8,240 nucleotides of DNA from CAZBUH01 sp964495095 (GTDB taxonomy: Bacteria > Bacillota > Clostridia > Oscillospirales > Oscillospiraceae), in assembly GCA_964495095.1 (NCBI GenBank), contig CAZBUH010000089.1, positions 1-8,240 on the forward strand, given 5' to 3'. The notes under the pieces were generated by a model. That model ran no database searches. It saw nothing but the letters and a program-made list of their open reading frames with translations, and was not told the DNA's origin. Both the position numbers and the translations under genes were made by a program. Shown here in pieces: positions 5,974-8,240 of this stretch (its first letter is position 1; the number at the start of each line of letters is the position of its first letter).

Positions 5974-7575
5974 ATGCTGAATATACTTTGCATAACGGAG
6001 GAGCGGGAAGAACGGACAATAACCCATTATGTGAGAAGCTCGCTTTTTTCCGATGCGCGGCTGACCTTCTGCCGCGACGCCGAGGAGGCGGGGGACAGGC
6101 TCTGCAAGGGCCAGTGGGACTGCTTCATTTTCGACGGCGCCCTTTTCTCGCCCGAGGACCTCAGGTCCGCCGGGGAGCGTATAGCGGAAAAGACCGTGCC
6201 GGAGGTCATTGCCATACTGTTCGGGGATGTGGTGCGGAAATTCCAGAGATATAGCTGGAATTTCGACATGTCCTTTCTTTTAAAGCCCATATCTAAAAGC
6301 ATGCTGCTGCACCGGCTCTGCTGCGCCGTCAGGCGTTCCGGCTCCTGGGAGGGGCTCAAGCCGGAGGAAAAATACAAAATAACTCTCCTTTGGGACAGGC
6401 CCGGAAGAGTGCGGAACCTATGGAATGAGGCGCTGCACCTGAATATATCTCCGGAGTCGGATATGGACACGGAGTGGGTGCGCCGGAAATACAGCGAGTG
6501 CGGCCTTGAGGATTTTCCGGAGAGAATATGCCCCATATCCATAACCATACTGGATTGGGACATATTTTTCCGCCACACCACCCACAATATGCTGATCGAC
6601 GCGCTGGAGCAGATAATCCGCATGTATGTCCCGGAGCAGGAGCGGGCGGTGGTTTTCGAGCAGTACAGCAGCACGCTGCTGGTGCTGCTGAACCCCCAAC
6701 AGGATATCCAGGGGGCGGAGCTTCAGGAGGTGTGCGACAAAATTGTTTCCAGGGCGCTTTTCGAGTGCCAGATACACCTTTTTGCGATTTACGGCAAATG
6801 CGAGAGCATAGACGAAATGAATAAAGTAATCGACAGGCTCACCTACCGGGTGAAGAACAGCATTGCAAGGGAGCCCGGGGCGGTGCCCATGGACGCCGTT
6901 GTGTCCTCCGTGGAGTCCCTGCCGGATACGGGGCGGCTCTGCGACCTTATAGTGAGCGGCCAGCGGGACGCGGCGAAAAATCTTATCCGGGAGCAGATAT
7001 TCCGGCTGCCGGAGCAGTTTAAAATAAGCTCTGATTATATTTTCAGCTACCAGCTCCGGCTTTTGCAGGACCTTTTTTCGGCCCTGGGCAGCCAAAATGT
7101 CAGCGCGGGGCACGTATTTTTAAAGCGGCGGGAATTTCTCGATATGTTCGATGTGGCCGGCCGTTCCCAGCTCAACCTCATAAACTGGGTGTACTGGCTC
7201 ACCGACACGGTATGCGACAAGATGCGCGTCCCGGAGGCGGAGGGCTCCATTGTGGAGCGGGTGCGCCGGTACGCCGAGGAGAATATCGCCGGGGACCTGT
7301 CCCGGGGAGCCATAGCGCAGGCGCTCCATTTGAGCGAGAGCCATCTGTCCCACAGCTTTACGGCCTACGCCGGCGTGAACCTCACCCAGTACCTGACGCG
7401 GCTCAGGGTGGAAAAGGCCAAGAGCCTGCTGCTGAGGACGGAGATACCGTCGGCCAGGATAGCTTCGGAGTGCGGCTTTTCCAGCAGCTCGTATTTTTCA
7501 AGGATATTCCTGGAGACTACCGGCTACACCCCGGTGCAGTACAGAAAGCTCTATCAGAAAGAGGAGAATAAATAA
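5974..7575 (+). CDS. AraC-type regulator with receiver-like N-terminus (YesN-like)
   Basis: 533 aa, cytoplasmic DNA-binding protein. Residues 1-121 look like a response-regulator receiver domain: acidic E9/E10, W-D-C-F-I-F-D with Asp54 at the phosphoacceptor position, and L-K-P with Lys104. The usual Thr/Ser of the switch is absent (I-L-F-G, Phe83), so it may be a degenerate receiver. Residues about 185-300 form a mixed alpha/beta segment resembling the GGDEF-like middle of YesN/CdaR-type regulators; this is a weak assignment. Residues about 426-525 are a clear AraC-family double helix-turn-helix: first unit about 442-467 (L-S-R-G-A-I-A-Q-A-L-H-L-S-E), second about 491-520 (I-A-S-E-C-G-F, then S-Y-F-S-R-I-F and T-G-Y-T-P). 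The ATG at 5974 has only a weak GAAAGG about 9 bases upstream. Divergent from the hydrolase/binding-protein operon, so it probably controls it. No partner histidine kinase lies in the window. Confidence 0.9.
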   Translation: MLNILCITEEREERTITHYVRSSLFSDARLTFCRDAEEAGDRLCKGQWDCFIFDGALFSPEDLRSAGERIAEKTVPEVIAILFGDVVRKFQRYSWNFDMSFLLKPISKSMLLHRLCCAVRRSGSWEGLKPEEKYKITLLWDRPGRVRNLWNEALHLNISPESDMDTEWVRRKYSECGLEDFPERICPISITILDWDIFFRHTTHNMLIDALEQIIRMYVPEQERAVVFEQYSSTLLVLLNPQQDIQGAELQEVCDKIVSRALFECQIHLFAIYGKCESIDEMNKVIDRLTYRVKNSIAREPGAVPMDAVVSSVESLPDTGRLCDLIVSGQRDAAKNLIREQIFRLPEQFKISSDYIFSYQLRLLQDLFSALGSQNVSAGHVFLKRREFLDMFDVAGRSQLNLINWVYWLTDTVCDKMRVPEAEGSIVERVRRYAEENIAGDLSRGAIAQALHLSESHLSHSFTAYAGVNLTQYLTRLRVEKAKSLLLRTEIPSARIASECGFSSSSYFSRIFLETTGYTPVQYRKLYQKEENK

Positions 7576-7579
7576 CCGG

Positions 7580-7613
7580 AAAGGCCCTTCGGTAAAAACC
7601 GAAGGGCCCTTTA
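7580..7613 (+). terminator. Terminator of the regulator gene
   Basis: An 11-bp stem, GGCCCTTCGGT (7583-7593) with ACCGAAGGGCC (7598-7608), closes an AAAA loop. AAA/TTT can extend it past one bulged C. It begins 5 bases after the stop codon. The T-tract after the stem is short. Confidence 0.8.
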
Positions 7614-7670
7614 CACGGATTTTTCACAAACCTGACGCAAACCCGGTAGCAGCAGAGCGGCGCCTTAAAT

Positions 7671-7683
7671 ATACTGTCAGTAT
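7671..7683. promoter_or_regulatory. Short palindrome ATACTG-T-CAGTAT upstream of the Ppx/GppA remnant
   Basis: Perfect 6-base arms around one base. It lies in the non-coding stretch 7614-7759, ahead of the gene remnant, and could be a leftover operator of the lost gene. Apart from this palindrome and the ribosome binding site AAGGAG at 7747-7752, nothing else is supported in that stretch. Confidence 0.25.
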
Positions 7684-7759
7684 GGATGGGAATACAAAAA
7701 ATGGGAACAATGAACTGGGCTGGTTCCTATTTTATTAAGTATGTTTAAGGAGAAAGGCT

Positions 7760-7949
7760 ATGGAAAAATACGGGGTAATAGATATCGGCTCCACGCTATG
7801 CCTACAGACGAGGGGCTTGTGGCGGACATAGGCGGCGGCAGCACGGGATTTGTGCTTTTCGGGGATAAAAAATCCTGTCGGCCCACTCAATAAAAATCGG
7901 CTCCCTGAACCTTTTCGCCCAGTATGTAAAAGAGATAGTGCCGAAAGGG
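7760..7949 (+). pseudogene. Decayed remnant of a Ppx/GppA (exopolyphosphatase-type) gene
   Basis: Intact Ppx/GppA proteins hydrolyse polyphosphate or pppGpp and use an actin-like ATPase fold. Three pieces in different frames match the family in the right order. Piece 1 (7760-7795): a good ribosome binding site (AAGGAG, 7747-7752), then M-E-K-Y-G-V-I-D-I-G-S, the N-terminal phosphate-1 motif. Piece 2 (7798-7871): P-T-D-E-G-L-V-A-D-I-G-G-G-S-T-G-F-V-L-F-G-D-K-K, the phosphate-2 motif, which lies over 100 residues further on in intact proteins, so an internal deletion joined these pieces. Piece 3 (7872-7949): I-L-S-A-H-S-I-K-I-G-S-L-N-L-F and then Y-V-K-E-I-V-P, one frame off. Adding one A to the six-A run at 7867-7872 restores the frame. 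The rest of the gene is missing; unrelated DNA follows. Function lost. Confidence 0.8.
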
Positions 7950-7971
7950 GCAGGCCGCAGAGGCCTGCCCC
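7947..7971 (-). terminator. Hairpin, probable terminator of the right-edge minus-strand gene
   Basis: A perfect 10-bp stem, GGGGCAGGCC (7947-7956) with GGCCTGCCCC (7962-7971), closes a 5-base loop. On the minus strand it lies about 20 bases after the stop codon of the right-edge gene and is followed only by TTTC, so the T-tract is poor. On the plus strand there is no T-run. It also marks the point where the Ppx/GppA homology ends. Confidence 0.55.
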
Positions 7972-7991
7972 GCTTATGTACGGGCATTCAA

Positions 7992-8240
7992 TCAACTTTT
8001 CGTGGTAAATTGAAACATCTGACTGGTGTAGGTAACTCCATTGGCAATCGCATAGAATTGAGCTTTGTAGGTAGTTCCTTTTGATAAAGTATATCCCATG
8101 CTTTTTTGAGCGTAATACCATACATAGAAGTAGTTATAGTTTGCGGAGAAGTTGGCAGGCTCGCTCTTGCCTGTAATGTATTTACCCGATGCGTCATACA
8201 GACGGATGCCTTCTTCTGTAATGTCCGCCGTGGAGATGCC
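7992..8240 (-). CDS. C-terminal fragment of a protein ending in a fibronectin-III-like domain
   Basis: 82 residues are visible, running in from the right edge with no start in the window. The pattern is that of an Fn3- or Ig-like beta-sandwich: I-T-E-E-G-I-R-L-Y near the beginning, Y-T-L-S-K-G-T-T-Y-K-A-Q-F-Y-A (50-64) in the middle, then N-G-V-T-Y and a final Q-F-T-T before the stop. Such domains commonly end large secreted or surface proteins of Clostridia; that setting is inference. The DNA is clearly more AT-rich than the operon and regulator genes and uses more A/T-ending codons, which suggests a different origin. Two other minus-strand frames here are open by chance; this one is chosen for its domain pattern and its unbroken run to the window edge. 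Confidence 0.62.
   Translation of the reverse strand, partial: GISTADITEEGIRLYDASGKYITGKSEPANFSANYNYFYVWYYAQKSMGYTLSKGTTYKAQFYAIANGVTYTSQMFQFTTKS

Noticed and set aside
6027..7113. Minus-strand open frames inside the regulator gene
   Set aside because: They are antisense to a gene with a clear AraC helix-turn-helix domain and show no ribosome binding sites or family motifs.
7682..7748. Two tiny plus-strand open frames (18 and 12 codons) before the Ppx/GppA remnant
   Set aside because: Neither has a ribosome binding site or a recognisable product; they are within chance expectation.
7735..8121. Minus-strand 128-codon open frame across the right-edge region
   Set aside because: It overlaps the Ppx/GppA remnant antisense and the Fn3-like frame, crosses the composition boundary, and its product has no domain pattern.

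Overview
The window looks like chromosomal DNA from a Gram-positive gut-type Clostridia (Oscillospiraceae- or Lachnospiraceae-like). This is inferred from strong AGGAGG-type ribosome binding sites, a Firmicutes-style lipoprotein solute-binding protein, a YesN-like AraC regulator, and GC-rich coding DNA separated by AT-rich promoter DNA. No marker gene fixes the taxon.

Left edge (1-429): the 3' end of a short-chain dehydrogenase/reductase gene on the + strand with its own terminator, then about 110 bases holding an imperfect nested hairpin, then a strong terminator for the operon arriving from the right.

Centre (430-5737, minus strand): one apparent three-gene operon, read right to left. It encodes a CocE/PepX-type alpha/beta-hydrolase homologue (B, 580 aa), a second full-length homologue (A, 594 aa) starting 10 bases later with its ribosome binding site overlapping the stop codon of B, and, after a 57-base gap with a small hairpin, a lipoprotein substrate-binding protein of an ABC importer (570 aa). 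No permease or ATPase is present before the operon terminator. Comparison with the cocaine esterase catalytic machinery gives the main point of interest. Homologue A keeps Ser and His but has Asn at the triad Asp position and Ala at the oxyanion Tyr position. Homologue B has the same two changes and also Ala in place of the nucleophile Ser, so it is predicted to be a pseudo-hydrolase.

Regulation (5738-7613): a 236-base AT-rich divergent promoter region carries tandem 15-bp direct repeats, a 7-3-7 inverted repeat and further TTTGC-type half-sites. On its other side lies a 533-aa regulator with a receiver-like N-terminus, a probable GGDEF-like middle and a C-terminal AraC helix-turn-helix domain, ended by a hairpin terminator. 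The simplest reading is that this regulator controls the operon, with the lipoprotein capturing a substrate that the hydrolase homologues bind or process in the cytoplasm.

Right edge (7614-8240): a decayed remnant of a Ppx/GppA (exopolyphosphatase) gene with a large internal deletion and a one-base frameshift. It abuts visibly more AT-rich DNA carrying the 3' end of a minus-strand gene whose product ends in a fibronectin-III-like domain. This edge looks rearranged or recently acquired.
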